Assembly: GCA_018818405.1 (NCBI GenBank) | Contig: JAHIRY010000024.1 | Location: 1 to 40,606 of the forward strand | From: Patescibacteria group bacterium | Lineage (GTDB): Bacteria; Patescibacteriota; Patescibacteriia; UBA11705; JABHMO01 | Reading direction: 5' to 3' | Length of the DNA stretch: 40,606 nt | Shown here: piece by piece, positions 9,414 to 18,870 of the stretch | Position numbering within the stretch: the stretch's first letter is position 1 | How the letters are laid out: the number at the start of each line of letters is the position of its first letter | Made by a program: the position numbers and the translations under genes | The notes under the pieces: model-generated | What the model was told of the DNA's origin: nothing | What the model saw: only the letters and a program-made list of their open reading frames with translations | Database searches by the model: none

Positions 9414-10703
9414 TTATTTTCCAATGCCTTTATAGATAAATCCATACCGCTTCAATTTAATTTCATCAAGAATGTTTCTTCCATCCAATATCAAATTGCC
9501 TTGCATTGAACTTTTTATCAATTCAAAGTCGAGATCAATAAATTGAGGCCAATCCGTAACAATCATCAGTGCGGATGCATCTTTCACTACAGAATATGGA
9601 TCACTAAAATAACCAATATTCGGAAAAATTTTTTTAAAATTTTCCATTGCCACAGGATCATGTACCTGTATTACCGCATTTTCAGACAACAACTTTTCGA
9701 TAATTACTTGTGCCGGGGAAAAACGGATATCATCAGTATTAGGTTTGAATGCCAGCCCCCAAATCGCAATTTTCTTTCCATTCAAATCCGGCAGACTTTG
9801 TTTTAATTTATGAAAAAGGGAAATTTTCATTTTTTCATTTACATGTTCTACTTCTTCCAAAATATTAAACCTAACACCATGCTGCTGACCGATTTTAATC
9901 AAGGCGTTTACATCCTTTGGAAAACAAGAACCCCCATAACCGCAACCGGCATATAAAAATGCTTGTTTTCCGATTCTTTTATCGAGCATCATGCCCTCGG
10001 CCACACTGGTAATATCAGCTCCGGCGCTTTCGCAAATGCCGGCAATGCTATTTATAAATGAAATACTGGTTGCCAAAAACGCATTGGAAGCATACTTAAT
10101 CATTTCAGCGCTTTTCGTATCTGTAATAAGAATTTGGCTGTTAAAATTCCTAAATACTTCTAGGATTACTTTTTTTGCCCGGTCGCTGTCGTCAATGCCA
10201 ATTACAATTCTATCAGGGCTTAAAAAATCTTTTACCGCCGAACCTTCCCTCAAAAATTCCGGATTTGATATGACATCAAAAAATCCATCGTAATATTGTT
10301 TAATTATTTCTGAAATTTCTCGAGCAGTTCCGATTGGAACAGTACTTTTATTTACGATTACCGAATAATGGCTCAAATTTTTCCCGATCGCATGCGCAGC
10401 AGAAAATACTTGACTTATATCCGCCTCACCATTTTCTTTTGTCGGAGTACCGACAGCAATAAATACAATTGACGCGTCTGCCAGAATTTCTTCCAAATTG
10501 CAGCTAAACTGCAAACGTCCAAGTTTGAAATTGCTTAAAACCAATTCCGACAATATAGGCTCATAAATCGGAATGATTCCGCGATTAAGATTGTTTATTT
10601 TTTCTTCATCAATATCAATACAAGCAACATCATGACCGATATCAGCCAAGCATGCGCCTGTAACTAGTCCCACATATCCAGTTCCTATCACAATAATTTT
10701 CAT
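9414..10703 (-). CDS. UDP-glucose 6-dehydrogenase (UDP-glucose/GDP-mannose dehydrogenase family)
   Basis: The enzyme oxidises UDP-glucose to UDP-glucuronate with two NAD+. It has 429 residues, like TuaD/Ugd enzymes. The NAD loop [20 protein letters not shown] is at 7-26. NKSTVPIGT and [14 protein letters not shown] are conserved family boxes. The catalytic cysteine is C260 in [10 protein letters not shown], and [17 protein letters not shown] is in the C-terminal UDP-binding domain. GDP-mannose dehydrogenase is the main alternative. The immediate neighbour at 10700 is a UDP-glucuronate decarboxylase, translationally coupled by a four-base overlap, which favours UDP-glucose as substrate. Confidence 0.93.
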   Translation of the reverse strand: MKIIVIGTGYVGLVTGACLADIGHDVACIDIDEEKINNLNRGIIPIYEPILSELVLSNFKLGRLQFSCNLEEILADASIVFIAVGTPTKENGEADISQVFSAAHAIGKNLSHYSVIVNKSTVPIGTAREISEIIKQYYDGFFDVISNPEFLREGSAVKDFLSPDRIVIGIDDSDRAKKVILEVFRNFNSQILITDTKSAEMIKYASNAFLATSISFINSIAGICESAGADITSVAEGMMLDKRIGKQAFLYAGCGYGGSCFPKDVNALIKIGQQHGVRFNILEEVEHVNEKMKISLFHKLKQSLPDLNGKKIAIWGLAFKPNTDDIRFSPAQVIIEKLLSENAVIQVHDPVAMENFKKIFPNIGYFSDPYSVVKDASALMIVTDWPQFIDLDFELIKSSMQGNLILDGRNILDEIKLKRYGFIYKGIGK

Positions 10704-11629
10704 ATTTTATCCTTGAAATACTCAATTGTTTTTTGCAAACCTTGTTCCAGCTGAATTCGCGGTTGCCAGCCCAGCATTTCACGCGCCAGAGAAATTTCGG
10801 GACATCGCTGTTTCGGATCATCAGACGGCAAATCCTTGTAAATCAATCGGCTCTTCGAACCGGTCATCCCAATCGTTTTTTCCGCCAATTGCAAAATGGT
10901 GAATTCATTGGGATTTCCCAAATTAACCGGTCCGATGAAATTAACTTTGTTGTTCATCATGCGGATCATTCCTTCAATCAAATCATCAATATATTGAAAT
11001 GATCTTGACTGCGTTCCTTTGCCGAAAATCGTTATGTCCTCGTTTTTCAGCGCCTGCACAATAAAATTGGACACGACCCGGCCGTCATTGATTTGCATTG
11101 CCGGTCCGTAAGTGTTGAAAATTCTAATGATGCGAATGTCAACTTTGTTCTGGCGATGATAATCCATGAACAATGATTCAGCCGCTCTTTTTCCTTCATC
11201 ATAGCAAGAACGCAAACCGTTCGGATTTACATTGCCCCAATAATATTCGCGCTGAGGATGAATCGCCGGATCGCCGTAAACTTCGGAAGTTGAGGCTTGC
11301 AAAATTCGCGCTTTCACCCGCTTTGCCAATCCAAGCATATTCAGAGAACCGATGACTGAAGCTTTCATTGTTTTTATCGGATTGTATTGATAATGAATCG
11401 GCGATGCCGGGCAAGCCAAATTGTAAATCTGATCAACCTCCAGAAAAATCGGCAGACAAATATCATGCCGGATCATCTCGAAATTATGATTTCCCAATAA
11501 ATCTTTTATATTTTCTTTTGAGCCGGTAAAAAAATTATCCAGACACAAAACTTCATTTCCCTCGGACAAAAGTCTTTTGCACAGATGCGATCCGATGAAT
11601 CCGGCGCCTCCGGTAACAAGAATTCTCAT
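10700..11629 (-). CDS. UDP-glucuronate decarboxylase (UDP-xylose synthase)
   Basis: The enzyme converts UDP-glucuronate to UDP-xylose with bound NAD. The chosen start is ATG at 11629 ([20 protein letters not shown]), which gives 309 residues. The longer frame to 11671 would overlap the preceding gene and adds nothing conserved. Family signatures are [24 protein letters not shown], the serine in [10 protein letters not shown], the Y-x3-K in [10 protein letters not shown] and [19 protein letters not shown]. These fit the UXS group better than dTDP-glucose dehydratases. Together with the dehydrogenase downstream it forms a two-step route from UDP-glucose to UDP-xylose. Confidence 0.93.
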   Translation of the reverse strand: MRILVTGGAGFIGSHLCKRLLSEGNEVLCLDNFFTGSKENIKDLLGNHNFEMIRHDICLPIFLEVDQIYNLACPASPIHYQYNPIKTMKASVIGSLNMLGLAKRVKARILQASTSEVYGDPAIHPQREYYWGNVNPNGLRSCYDEGKRAAESLFMDYHRQNKVDIRIIRIFNTYGPAMQINDGRVVSNFIVQALKNEDITIFGKGTQSRSFQYIDDLIEGMIRMMNNKVNFIGPVNLGNPNEFTILQLAEKTIGMTGSKSRLIYKDLPSDDPKQRCPEISLAREMLGWQPRIQLEQGLQKTIEYFKDKI

Positions 11630-11639
11630 AATTTTTTTG

Positions 11640-12623
11640 TTATTTTTCAAAATTAATTTTTCTGGAAACAATATACAATGGACGATTGGAAACTTCCTGA
11701 TGAATTTTCGCGATATAGAGCGCGATCACGCCGAGACAACTCAACACAATGCCGATGAGAAATAAATTAAAAACCATGAGGATCGCCGTGCCGGAAAAAC
11801 CGAAATTGAACGGATCATGAAAAAAATATTTATCAATAATTATAAACATTCCGATAATCGCGGAAATAAAAGTAATTGCCATTCCCAAATAACCGGCCAA
11901 TTTCAACGGAAGCAGACTGTTGGCCACAAAACTGGACATTGCCAGTTTTATCAATTCCAATTTGCCGTATCTTGGCCGGCCGTACTGCCGAGGAGGCGCG
12001 GAAAAATTAATGAATTCCCTTTTAAATCCGAGCCAAGCGATGAGTCCGCGAGCCATGCGGTTGCGCTCTGTAAGTTTTGCGAATTCATCAATAACTTTTC
12101 GGTCAATCAAACGAAAATCAGTGGAAAACGGAACCAATTTGGTTTCGCCGATCCAATTTGAAATTTGATAAAAAAAATACGAGCCCAGACGCTTGAACAA
12201 ATCATCGCTCGAGTCTTTAGCTCGCACGCCGATGACAACTTCAGCGCCGTTTTCCCATTTTTCGATAAATTCGGGAATCAATTCCGGCGGATGCTGAAGA
12301 TCGGCGTCGAGCATAATGGCCGCGTCGCCCGAAGAATGATGAATGCCGGCTGAAATCGCCACTTCTTTTCCGAAATTTCTGGAAAATTCCAAGTATTTTA
12401 TTTTTTTGTTTGCATTCATCATTTCCTCGATCGCGAATCCGCTCAAATCAGTACTGCCGTCATTGATGAAAATTATTTCATAGTCGCATTTATTGCAAAG
12501 CCCGCCGCAAACATCGACCAGCTTTCGGCTGATAATCGGAAGATTTTCCGCTTCATTGTAGAATGGAACTATTATTGAAATTTTCTTTAGCCAGATTTCT
12601 TGATTTTCCGTTTGTTCGTTCAT
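11640..12623 (-). CDS. GT2 polyprenyl-phosphate glycosyltransferase (DPM1/GtrB-like) with two C-terminal membrane helices
   Basis: The protein has 327 residues. The catalytic GT2 domain starts [15 protein letters not shown] (about 16-30). FINDGSTD (about 52-59) and [11 protein letters not shown] with the DAD metal motif (about 101-103) are characteristic of dolichol/undecaprenyl-phosphate sugar transferases, as is [14 protein letters not shown]. Two hydrophobic helices near 238-262 and 277-302 anchor the C-terminus. It probably loads a sugar onto undecaprenyl phosphate for the operon's glycan or for later modification of it. It overlaps the flippase gene upstream by four bases. Confidence 0.9.
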   Translation of the reverse strand: MNEQTENQEIWLKKISIIVPFYNEAENLPIISRKLVDVCGGLCNKCDYEIIFINDGSTDLSGFAIEEMMNANKKIKYLEFSRNFGKEVAISAGIHHSSGDAAIMLDADLQHPPELIPEFIEKWENGAEVVIGVRAKDSSDDLFKRLGSYFFYQISNWIGETKLVPFSTDFRLIDRKVIDEFAKLTERNRMARGLIAWLGFKREFINFSAPPRQYGRPRYGKLELIKLAMSSFVANSLLPLKLAGYLGMAITFISAIIGMFIIIDKYFFHDPFNFGFSGTAILMVFNLFLIGIVLSCLGVIALYIAKIHQEVSNRPLYIVSRKINFEK

Positions 12624-13915
12624 ATGGACAATTTTTCTTTTTGCAAAACAGTTGTCTTCTTCATTAAATATGTCATTGCCATTATAACAAAATAAATGAA
12701 ATTAGACAGCAGAATGCAATTTACGATTTGTTGAATGTCGGAGTGGAACAAAGCAATCGCAACGATTTGAAAAATCGTCACAAATGTCATCGGATACAAA
12801 TAACTTTTTGTATTCAATGCCATGTAATAATTCAAAAATGCCTGTCCCAGCACGCCGAACAGCATTGCCAGACTGAACAAACCGAGATATGGCGCTATTG
12901 CCAAATAAGCTGAACCGAAAAAGATTTTTACGATCAATTCAGGGAAAAGGCTGAAAACAATGGCGACCGCTCCGGAAGTTGAACCGACAAGCAACAGTGA
13001 AATTTTCAAAAACAGTTTTTCCCGTCCGTCGCCATTGACTTGCGCAGTTGAAACCTTTGGGAAAATAATCGTAAAAAACGAACCGGAACAAAAAATCACG
13101 ATTTTCCCCAGCACGGACAGCGCGGCGTATTTTCCGGCCAGATCGGGAACAAGATAATGCTTTGCCAGAATCACATCAATATTGGTAAAGAAAATCATTA
13201 TCAATGTTGTCCAAAACATTATTCCCGCGTAATTGGATATTTCTTTTCGCTTTAGCAGATTTTCCACTTTTTCTCCGAGCAATTTCTTCATTTCCAGGAA
13301 CGGTTTTATTTTACGCAATCCGTAAGCGGTTGACAGGAAGCCGGCAATGACAAAGGCGGCCACAACGCCGGAAACGGAATAACCCGACAAAACGAATATA
13401 ATCGCCAAAAGCAATTTTGCGGCTGAAGCGATAATGTTCGCTATTGAAAACGGAACAAATTTCAAGAGCCCCTGAAGCATGCCCTGACTGACGGAAAAAA
13501 CAAGAGCCAGCGGCAAAATTAGAACAAAAATATAAAACGGCAATCTTTCAATGTGCAAATATGATGAAATCAGCGGAATTAAAACCAAAAAAGCCAAGAC
13601 TAAAATCAAACTTAAGAAAATGCTCCAACGCATTATGGCTGAAAGCAATTGTTTGATTTTTTCTTTTTCATTTTTCGCATGGAACGCGGCAACATATCTG
13701 GCCATTATTTTCATGATTGCGGCTGAAGGAACACTGACAATAACCGCCAGACCCATGAGCGCGGCCACTTCGCCGAATTTTTCCGGCGAAAGCATGCGTC
13801 CCATGGTTAAATTGAAAAGATAATTCAAAAAATTTACCAAAAAAGAACCGATCAAAACAACTGAGCCGGTTTTCACAAAATTGTGCCGCAAAATCTTTAA
13901 TATTTTTTCACCCAT
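12620..13915 (-). CDS. polysaccharide flippase, Wzx/MurJ-type (MOP superfamily)
   Basis: The protein has 431 residues and about twelve hydrophobic helices. It begins NFVKTGSVVLIGSFLVNFLNYLFNLTMGRMLSPEKFGEVAALM, the usual first two helices of polysaccharide biosynthesis flippases; the LSPEKFGEVAAL segment is well conserved in the family. It would move lipid-linked glycan units across the membrane. It is the first gene of the 14-kb operon, just behind the promoter near 13,970, so the whole set is probably transcribed from here. The substrate cannot be read from sequence. Confidence 0.9.
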   Translation of the reverse strand: MGEKILKILRHNFVKTGSVVLIGSFLVNFLNYLFNLTMGRMLSPEKFGEVAALMGLAVIVSVPSAAIMKIMARYVAAFHAKNEKEKIKQLLSAIMRWSIFLSLILVLAFLVLIPLISSYLHIERLPFYIFVLILPLALVFSVSQGMLQGLLKFVPFSIANIIASAAKLLLAIIFVLSGYSVSGVVAAFVIAGFLSTAYGLRKIKPFLEMKKLLGEKVENLLKRKEISNYAGIMFWTTLIMIFFTNIDVILAKHYLVPDLAGKYAALSVLGKIVIFCSGSFFTIIFPKVSTAQVNGDGREKLFLKISLLLVGSTSGAVAIVFSLFPELIVKIFFGSAYLAIAPYLGLFSLAMLFGVLGQAFLNYYMALNTKSYLYPMTFVTIFQIVAIALFHSDIQQIVNCILLSNFIYFVIMAMTYLMKKTTVLQKEKLSI

Positions 13916-13969
13916 TTTTTTAATTTAATCTTAGCCGTGATTAACGCTTAAAATAAAACGATTAGGTGT

Positions 13970-13978
13970 ATTATATCA
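13970..13978 (-). promoter_or_regulatory. extended -10 promoter for the polysaccharide operon
   Basis: The minus strand reads TTGATATAAT, that is TG-n-TATAAT, an extended -10 element. No good -35 lies 16-18 bases upstream, which is acceptable for an extended -10. The predicted start of transcription is about 47 bases before the flippase ATG. No other convincing promoter was seen inside the operon. Confidence 0.55.
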
Positions 13979-13989
13979 AGAAAACCGGA

Positions 13990-14021
13990 ATAAAAATAGC
14001 CGGGACGCGTTGCGTCCGGCT
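13990..14021 (-). terminator. intrinsic terminator of the 14034 gene
   Basis: In minus-strand sense the hairpin AGCCGGACGC / GCGTCCCGGCT (10 pairs, one bulge, loop AAC) is followed by ATTTTTATT. It lies 13 bases after the stop at 14034 and just upstream of the polysaccharide-operon promoter, so it insulates the two units. Confidence 0.75.
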
Positions 14022-14033
14022 GAAGTCCGACGG

Positions 14034-14306
14034 CTAATTGCCTTCGTAAATGTCAATATCTTCCGGTTGACAGCTATTCAGATTTGCGAGAACTTTTCTG
14101 GCTATTTCCATTGTGACCGATTCTTTCACATAAACAACGATCCACTTGCCGCTTACTTTCAATTTCACGGGCGCGGAAAATTCATCACTCAAGGGAATTT
14201 TTTCCGGCGCTGTTCTAATTGTTACCATTGGCAATTCCGTATTTTCCGGCCAAAAATCTTCCCATTCTTTCGAAAAAGAATGCAGTCTTATCTTATAACG
14301 AATCAT
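14034..14306 (-). CDS. small hypothetical protein, 90 residues
   Basis: The frame starts at ATG 14306 behind a strong ribosome-binding site (AAAGGAGG, nine bases before the start), one of the best in the window, so it is probably real. The product is soluble and mixed in charge, with no membrane segment, cysteines or motif that I recognise. A beta-rich middle (PVKLKVSGKWIVVYVKES) is followed by a helix (TMEIARKVLANLN). It is followed by its own terminator and lies between typA and the polysaccharide operon. Function unknown. Confidence 0.7.
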   Translation of the reverse strand: MIRYKIRLHSFSKEWEDFWPENTELPMVTIRTAPEKIPLSDEFSAPVKLKVSGKWIVVYVKESVTMEIARKVLANLNSCQPEDIDIYEGN

Positions 14307-14378
14307 CTGATCTGCCCTCCTTTTTCCGATAGTTGATATTTTTCAAAAAACACTGTTTCGTTTTCGTTAAATCCCCCC

Positions 14379-16163
14379 TTATTTGCCCAGAGCTTTGATT
14401 CGTTCATTTTCCGTCAGATATTGTTTTCTGATGCGCAGGCTCTTTGGAGTAATTTCCATATATTCGTCACCTGCCATTATTTCAAGACCGCGCTCCAGCG
14501 TAATTTCAAGCGGAGGCGTGAGATGAATCGCTTCGTCCGCGCCGCTGGCTCGCATATTGGTCAAATTTTTTCCTTTTGTCGGATTGACAGTCATATCATC
14601 GCCTCGGCTGACATTTCCTATTACCATTCCTTCATAAACCTCTGTTCCCGGACCAACATAAAGAGTTCCTCTCAACTGTAAATTGTCGAGGGAAAATGCC
14701 ACAACAGTTCCCTTTGCCATGGAAATCATTGAACCGACTTCTCTCTTTTCAATTTCCCCGACAAACGGTTTGAATCCGATCACTCGCTGGCACAAAATTC
14801 CTTCGCCGCGAGTATCCATGACAAATTGTCCGCGATAACCGAGCAAGCCGCGCGTCGGAATTTCAAAAATCAACCGAGTGTGGCTGTTCTCCGGTTTCAT
14901 CATTGTCATTGTTCCTTTTCTTTTTGAAATTTTTTCAACAATCGTGCCGACAAATTCGGTCGGTATGTCAATCGTCAATTCTTCAAACGGTTCCAGCTTT
15001 TGTCCGTTTTCTTCTTTGATAATTACGGTCGGCTGGGAAATTTGCAGTTCATAACCTTCTCTTCGCATATTTTCCAGGAGAATGGCCAAATGCATTTCTC
15101 CGCGTCCGTAAACTCGATAACGGTCAATCGCGGAAAAATCGATTTTCAATCCAACATTCACTTCCAATTCTTTTTCCAATCGCTCCTTGATTTGTCTGGT
15201 TGTCACATATTTTCCTTCTCTTCCGGCAAAAGGAGAATTGTTCACAAGAAAATCCATGGAAATGGTCGGCTCGTCAACTGAAATTGCCGGCAATGCTTCC
15301 TGCGAATCATTCTGACAAAGCGTCTCTCCGATATAAATATCGGGAATTCCGGCAATCATGACAATGTCGCCGGAAACAGCTTCTTTGACTTCTTTTTTAT
15401 TGAATCCTTCAAATGTAAATATTTTTGTAATATTGGCGGAACGGATTTCATTGTTCGCGGTTTTCACGAAAACCTTGCTCGCGCTTTTCATTGTTCCTTC
15501 ATAAACGCGACCGATGGCCATTCTGCCCAGATAATTATCATAAGCCAGATTGAACGGCTGAAATCTGAACGGCACAGCCAATTCAGCATTCGCGACCGGA
15601 ACTTTTTCCAGAATAACATCCAGCAATGGAGTCAAATCAGTTGATTCATCTTCCAAATGGCTCTTTGCAATTCCGGCGCGTCCGTTCGCGTAAATTGTTG
15701 TAAAATCCATTTGTTCATCAGTGGCGCCCAAATCCATGAACAATTCCAATACAGCTTCTTCGACTTCATGAGGCCGAGCAGCCGGCTTGTCGATCTTGTT
15801 GATCACGACAATCGGGCGAAGGCCCAATTCCAATGATTTTTTCAAAACGAATTTTGTCTGAGGCATCGGACCTTCCTGAGCGTCAACGATCAGCAAAACC
15901 GAATCAATGGAACGCAAAACGCGCTCGACCTCGGAACCGAAATCAGCGTGGCCCGGAGTGTCCACTATATTTATCTTTGTGTCTTTGTAAAACACTGAAG
16001 CGTTTTTCGAATAAATTGTGATGCCGCGCTCGAGTTCCAATGCGTTTGAATCCATGCTGACATTGGCGTCTGTCACCATGCCGGTCTGACGCATCAGCAT
16101 ATCAGTCAAAGTTGTCTTCCCATGATCCACATGAGCGATGATGGCAATATTACGAATTTCCAT
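14379..16163 (-). CDS. typA: ribosome-associated translational GTPase TypA/BipA
   Basis: TypA/BipA is a ribosome-binding GTPase of the EF-G family that helps ribosome assembly and stress adaptation. The 594 residues are close to the E. coli length of 607. G1 is AHVDHGKTTL (10-19), G2 RGITI, G3 DTPGHADF, G4 NKIDKPAARP and G5 lies in YANGRAG. The C-terminal half carries the conserved EPFEELTIDIPTEFVG and RGLLGYRGQF segments specific to this family. It is a single-gene unit with its own TTGACA-type promoter. The 72 bases between its stop and the next start hold no convincing terminator. Confidence 0.97.
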   Translation of the reverse strand: MEIRNIAIIAHVDHGKTTLTDMLMRQTGMVTDANVSMDSNALELERGITIYSKNASVFYKDTKINIVDTPGHADFGSEVERVLRSIDSVLLIVDAQEGPMPQTKFVLKKSLELGLRPIVVINKIDKPAARPHEVEEAVLELFMDLGATDEQMDFTTIYANGRAGIAKSHLEDESTDLTPLLDVILEKVPVANAELAVPFRFQPFNLAYDNYLGRMAIGRVYEGTMKSASKVFVKTANNEIRSANITKIFTFEGFNKKEVKEAVSGDIVMIAGIPDIYIGETLCQNDSQEALPAISVDEPTISMDFLVNNSPFAGREGKYVTTRQIKERLEKELEVNVGLKIDFSAIDRYRVYGRGEMHLAILLENMRREGYELQISQPTVIIKEENGQKLEPFEELTIDIPTEFVGTIVEKISKRKGTMTMMKPENSHTRLIFEIPTRGLLGYRGQFVMDTRGEGILCQRVIGFKPFVGEIEKREVGSMISMAKGTVVAFSLDNLQLRGTLYVGPGTEVYEGMVIGNVSRGDDMTVNPTKGKNLTNMRASGADEAIHLTPPLEITLERGLEIMAGDEYMEITPKSLRIRKQYLTENERIKALGK

Positions 16164-16190
16164 AAATTTAGATAATAAATAACGAGGTTA

Positions 16191-16218
16191 AGTATATCAG
16201 ATTTATAATTTTTGTCAA
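16191..16218 (-). promoter_or_regulatory. sigma-70 type promoter of typA
   Basis: In minus sense TTGACA (16213-16218) is followed after 16 bases by TATACT (16191-16196). The start of transcription would be about 20 bases before the typA ATG at 16163. Confidence 0.8.
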
Positions 16219-16272
16219 TTCCGACAATTCAATGCGCTAAATAAGGCTAAACTCAATTCAAAAAGATTAAAA

Positions 16273-16301
16273 TAAAAAAACGAGCACAGCGCAAATGCTC
16301 G
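16273..16301 (-). terminator. intrinsic terminator of the PAP2-LssY_C gene
   Basis: In minus sense the six-pair stem CGAGCA / TGCTCG with a nine-base loop is followed by TTTTTTTATTTT. It lies 12 bases after the stop codon at 16314. A T-run on the other side makes it potentially bidirectional, though nothing on the plus strand needs it. Confidence 0.85.
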
Positions 16302-16313
16302 AAATTTTTTCTC

Positions 16314-17927
16314 TTATTTCAATTCAAGCAAATAAACCGAACCGTCGGTAAAAAACATGTCGCCGACAAAATTTTTTCCCAAAAAAGGCTCGACTAATTT
16401 TTCTTTTTTCGAATCAACGATTTCATTTGCCGCGGACAAATCGTTGAACAGCAAATCTCGGTCGCCATCAATATTCGGATCTATCCGATGAACAAGCGCC
16501 CATTTTATTCCCACATCCAGACTGACTGTGCCGACATAAATACTTTTTCCGTCCCGCGTTCGCAGATTGGTCTTCCAAAATCTGGCGTGATGCCGCGAAC
16601 GAACGGAATCAGCCGCTGTTGATTTTTCAAATCCGAAATCATGAACTTCCGCGTTCCAAAATGAAGGCGTCATTGGCGCTGAATCATAACTTTTGTTCAA
16701 AAGCGCCGCATAACCCATATCAACAGCCGTGGAAAAATTTATGGGCGCTGCCGCTTGCCAGCCGGCTGATTCAAAATCCCTGACCAAACTTTCATCATCT
16801 CTCGCAGACAAAACAATGCTGATGGGTTCTTGCGAAATGCCTGTCAATGTTTCAGTATACTTCGGCAATTTGAACCGCTCAAAAATATCTTGCGACAAAT
16901 AATCGATTTGCTTTACATTCGCCTGTCCCAAAATATTATATTCAGGCTGATAGAGGCTGATCTGAAAAACGAAAAAGATCAGGAAAATTATCACCAAGCA
17001 GACAGACCGAATTTTCGCTTTGCGGCTGAGATGAATCGCCGTGGCTTCGCCGCGGCGGAAATAATGGTATTTCAAAATCATTATGCCGATAATAAACCAG
17101 CACAAACCCAGCAGATAACCGCCCCAGACATCAGTGAAAAAATGAACGCCCAAATACAGCCGGCTAAATCCGATTAACAATGATAAAATCAAAAAGGAAA
17201 AAAATATATTCAATTTAACTTTCCATTTTTTTGCATTTGCGATAAAAAAATACGCGATAAAACCGTAAAGAGCGATGGAAGTCAGCGCGTGAGCGCTCGG
17301 GAAAGCGGATGATTTTTCAATGTAAAAAGCCACATCCGGCCGCGGCCGATCAATCCAAAGTTTGATCAAAAAATTCGCCGCCTCACTGCCGATAATTGTA
17401 ACGCCAAACGGCAAAAGGTATTCCTTCTTTTTCCAAATAACCAAAATCGCGCAAAAAACGATTGTCGCGGGAACAACCATGATCACAGAACCGAGCAAAG
17501 TAATGGAAAGGAATAATTTCGTTAAAATAACATTTCTGAATGAGAACAATAAACTGGCGATGTGAATGTCAGTGTCTTTGATAATTTGCGTATTCATGAC
17601 ATCGAAAAGTACGCCGGCAAATGAAATCGCGAAATAAATCAAAGCGATTGACAGCAAAGTCAGAGTTAATCCGGAAAAATTTTTTCTGCTCAGTCGATGT
17701 TTGACAAAAGTGAAAAAGCGCGGATGCTTGTTCAAAATCCTCCGAACATCTTCATTGCGGATAAATCCGTCGAGCATTGAGAAAAAAACCGATTTCAAAA
17801 AGGCAAACCATTTTTTCCCGTACTTGATCAGAAAAAATTTGATCAAAAGTATAATGCTCAAAATCGCGCCGAAAATAATCAGCAAAAATTCCAATCGGCC
17901 GTCGCCAAACCACGCCAGTATTTTCAT
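16314..17927 (-). CDS. membrane PAP2-family phosphatase with C-terminal LssY_C domain
   Basis: The start chosen is ATG at 17927 (MKILAWFGDGRLEFLLIIFG, 537 residues). A longer frame from a TTG at 17990 would begin inside the promoter -10. Several membrane helices lie in the first 340 residues. Within them is the PAP2 acid-phosphatase signature in three parts: KLWIDRPRP, SAFPSAHALTS and RLYLGVHFFTDVWGG, with the catalytic histidines in SAH and the GVHFFTD box. The C-terminal 190 residues (ERFKLPKYTETLTG onward, with FWNAEVHDFGFEK and HHARFW) match the LssY_C domain. The likely role is dephosphorylation of a lipid or polyprenyl pyrophosphate on the outer face; undecaprenyl pyrophosphate would fit the neighbouring glycan operon, but this is inference. 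Confidence 0.88.
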   Translation of the reverse strand: MKILAWFGDGRLEFLLIIFGAILSIILLIKFFLIKYGKKWFAFLKSVFFSMLDGFIRNEDVRRILNKHPRFFTFVKHRLSRKNFSGLTLTLLSIALIYFAISFAGVLFDVMNTQIIKDTDIHIASLLFSFRNVILTKLFLSITLLGSVIMVVPATIVFCAILVIWKKKEYLLPFGVTIIGSEAANFLIKLWIDRPRPDVAFYIEKSSAFPSAHALTSIALYGFIAYFFIANAKKWKVKLNIFFSFLILSLLIGFSRLYLGVHFFTDVWGGYLLGLCWFIIGIMILKYHYFRRGEATAIHLSRKAKIRSVCLVIIFLIFFVFQISLYQPEYNILGQANVKQIDYLSQDIFERFKLPKYTETLTGISQEPISIVLSARDDESLVRDFESAGWQAAAPINFSTAVDMGYAALLNKSYDSAPMTPSFWNAEVHDFGFEKSTAADSVRSRHHARFWKTNLRTRDGKSIYVGTVSLDVGIKWALVHRIDPNIDGDRDLLFNDLSAANEIVDSKKEKLVEPFLGKNFVGDMFFTDGSVYLLELK

Positions 17928-17978
17928 ATTTAATAAATTTAAAACAAAAAATTCATTCCACCTATAAACTCTTGATAA

Positions 17979-18007
17979 ATTATAACTCAAAAAAGTTGAA
18001 TTTTCAA
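17979..18007 (-). promoter_or_regulatory. promoter of the PAP2-LssY_C gene
   Basis: In minus sense TTGAAA (18002-18007) is followed by 17 bases and TATAAT (17979-17984). It fits exactly into the gap after the radical SAM gene, whose stop is at 18008, and rules out the upstream TTG start of the phosphatase gene. Confidence 0.8.
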
Positions 18008-18832
18008 TTAAAAAGAAAACGGATTCGTCTTTTCAAAGTCAGGAACAAATGTTTCACTGCTCCCCCGCTCCTGAACCCAGCCATTGTTCAATCCCGATTC
18101 CGATTGTTTATCAAAAACTTTTTCAAAATCAGATTCATCCAAAGTTTTGTTTATTTCCGAAAAATCTCCGGCATTGAAAACCGGAAAATATTGATTCATC
18201 AGACTGACATGAATTTCTTTGTCAATATTTGAAATGATTTGCAAAGCTTTAAAACTGTTTTCCAAATTATCAGGCAATACCAAATGGCGGACGATGATTC
18301 CGGTTTTCGCGATTCCATTTTCATCGAGTTGAAGATTTCCCTTTTGCCGAAACATTTCTCGTAGCGCTGACTCGGCAACCGCCGGATAATTTTTCACTTG
18401 CGAATATTTTTCCGCGATTTTTTCATCGCCGTATTTAAAATCCGGCAGATAAATATCAACAACATCTTCAATTTGCTGCAACATTTCCACGCTTTCAAAC
18501 GCGTTTGAATTCCAGACAATCGGCAGATTCAATCCTTTTTCACGCGCCAATAAAATTGATTGCCTTATTAACTGCCACCAAATCGTCGGCGTCACCAAAT
18601 CAATGCAAACCGCGCCGGCGCGCTGTAATTCCAACATTATTTCCGACAATTCTTCAACCGAAAAATATTTTCCCAGCGAATTCTGCGAAATCTGAAAATT
18701 CTGGCAAAAAACGCAATGCAAATTACAGCCGCTGAAAAATATCGCGCCCGCGCCTTGATTTTCACTTCCTGAAATCGGCGGTTCTTCGCCGAAATGTTTT
18801 CCAAACCAAGCGATTTTAATTTTTTCATTCAT
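18008..18832 (-). CDS. radical SAM protein, PflX (COG1313)-like
   Basis: The start chosen is ATG at 18832 (MNEKIKIAWFGKHFGEEPP, 274 residues). The longer frame from GTG at 18874 would run through a terminator-like hairpin. The cluster-binding C-x3-C-x2-C is in FFSGCNLHCVFCQNFQIS, preceded by GSENQGAGA. The GEEPP-SG-E-x-GAGAIFFSGCNLHCVFCQN arrangement is that of PflX, a family related to pyruvate formate-lyase activating enzyme whose substrate is unknown. Further conserved stretches are LVTPTIWWQ, WNSNAFES and VDIYLPDFKYGD. It follows the Pro-1 protein gene and EF-P on the same strand, with a hairpin in between. Confidence 0.87.
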   Translation of the reverse strand: MNEKIKIAWFGKHFGEEPPISGSENQGAGAIFFSGCNLHCVFCQNFQISQNSLGKYFSVEELSEIMLELQRAGAVCIDLVTPTIWWQLIRQSILLAREKGLNLPIVWNSNAFESVEMLQQIEDVVDIYLPDFKYGDEKIAEKYSQVKNYPAVAESALREMFRQKGNLQLDENGIAKTGIIVRHLVLPDNLENSFKALQIISNIDKEIHVSLMNQYFPVFNAGDFSEINKTLDESDFEKVFDKQSESGLNNGWVQERGSSETFVPDFEKTNPFSF

Positions 18833-18862
18833 AAAAGAAAAGCAGACCCGATGCAGGCCTGC
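18833..18862 (-). terminator. terminator or attenuator hairpin before the radical SAM gene
   Basis: In minus sense GCAGGCC / GGTCTGC (seven pairs with one G-U, seven-base loop) is followed by TTTTCTTTT and then the ATG at 18832. It lies directly after the stop of the 18871 gene. The T-run is interrupted by a C, so read-through into the radical SAM gene is possible. Confidence 0.6.
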
Positions 18863-18870
18863 GATAAATT

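Noticed and set aside
10700-11671. Longer start for the UDP-glucuronate decarboxylase
   Set aside because: It overlaps the preceding GT2 gene and adds 14 unconserved residues; ATG 11629 begins right at the NAD-binding strand.
17928-17990. TTG start for the PAP2-LssY_C protein
   Set aside because: The codon lies on the promoter -10, so it would not be in the transcript.
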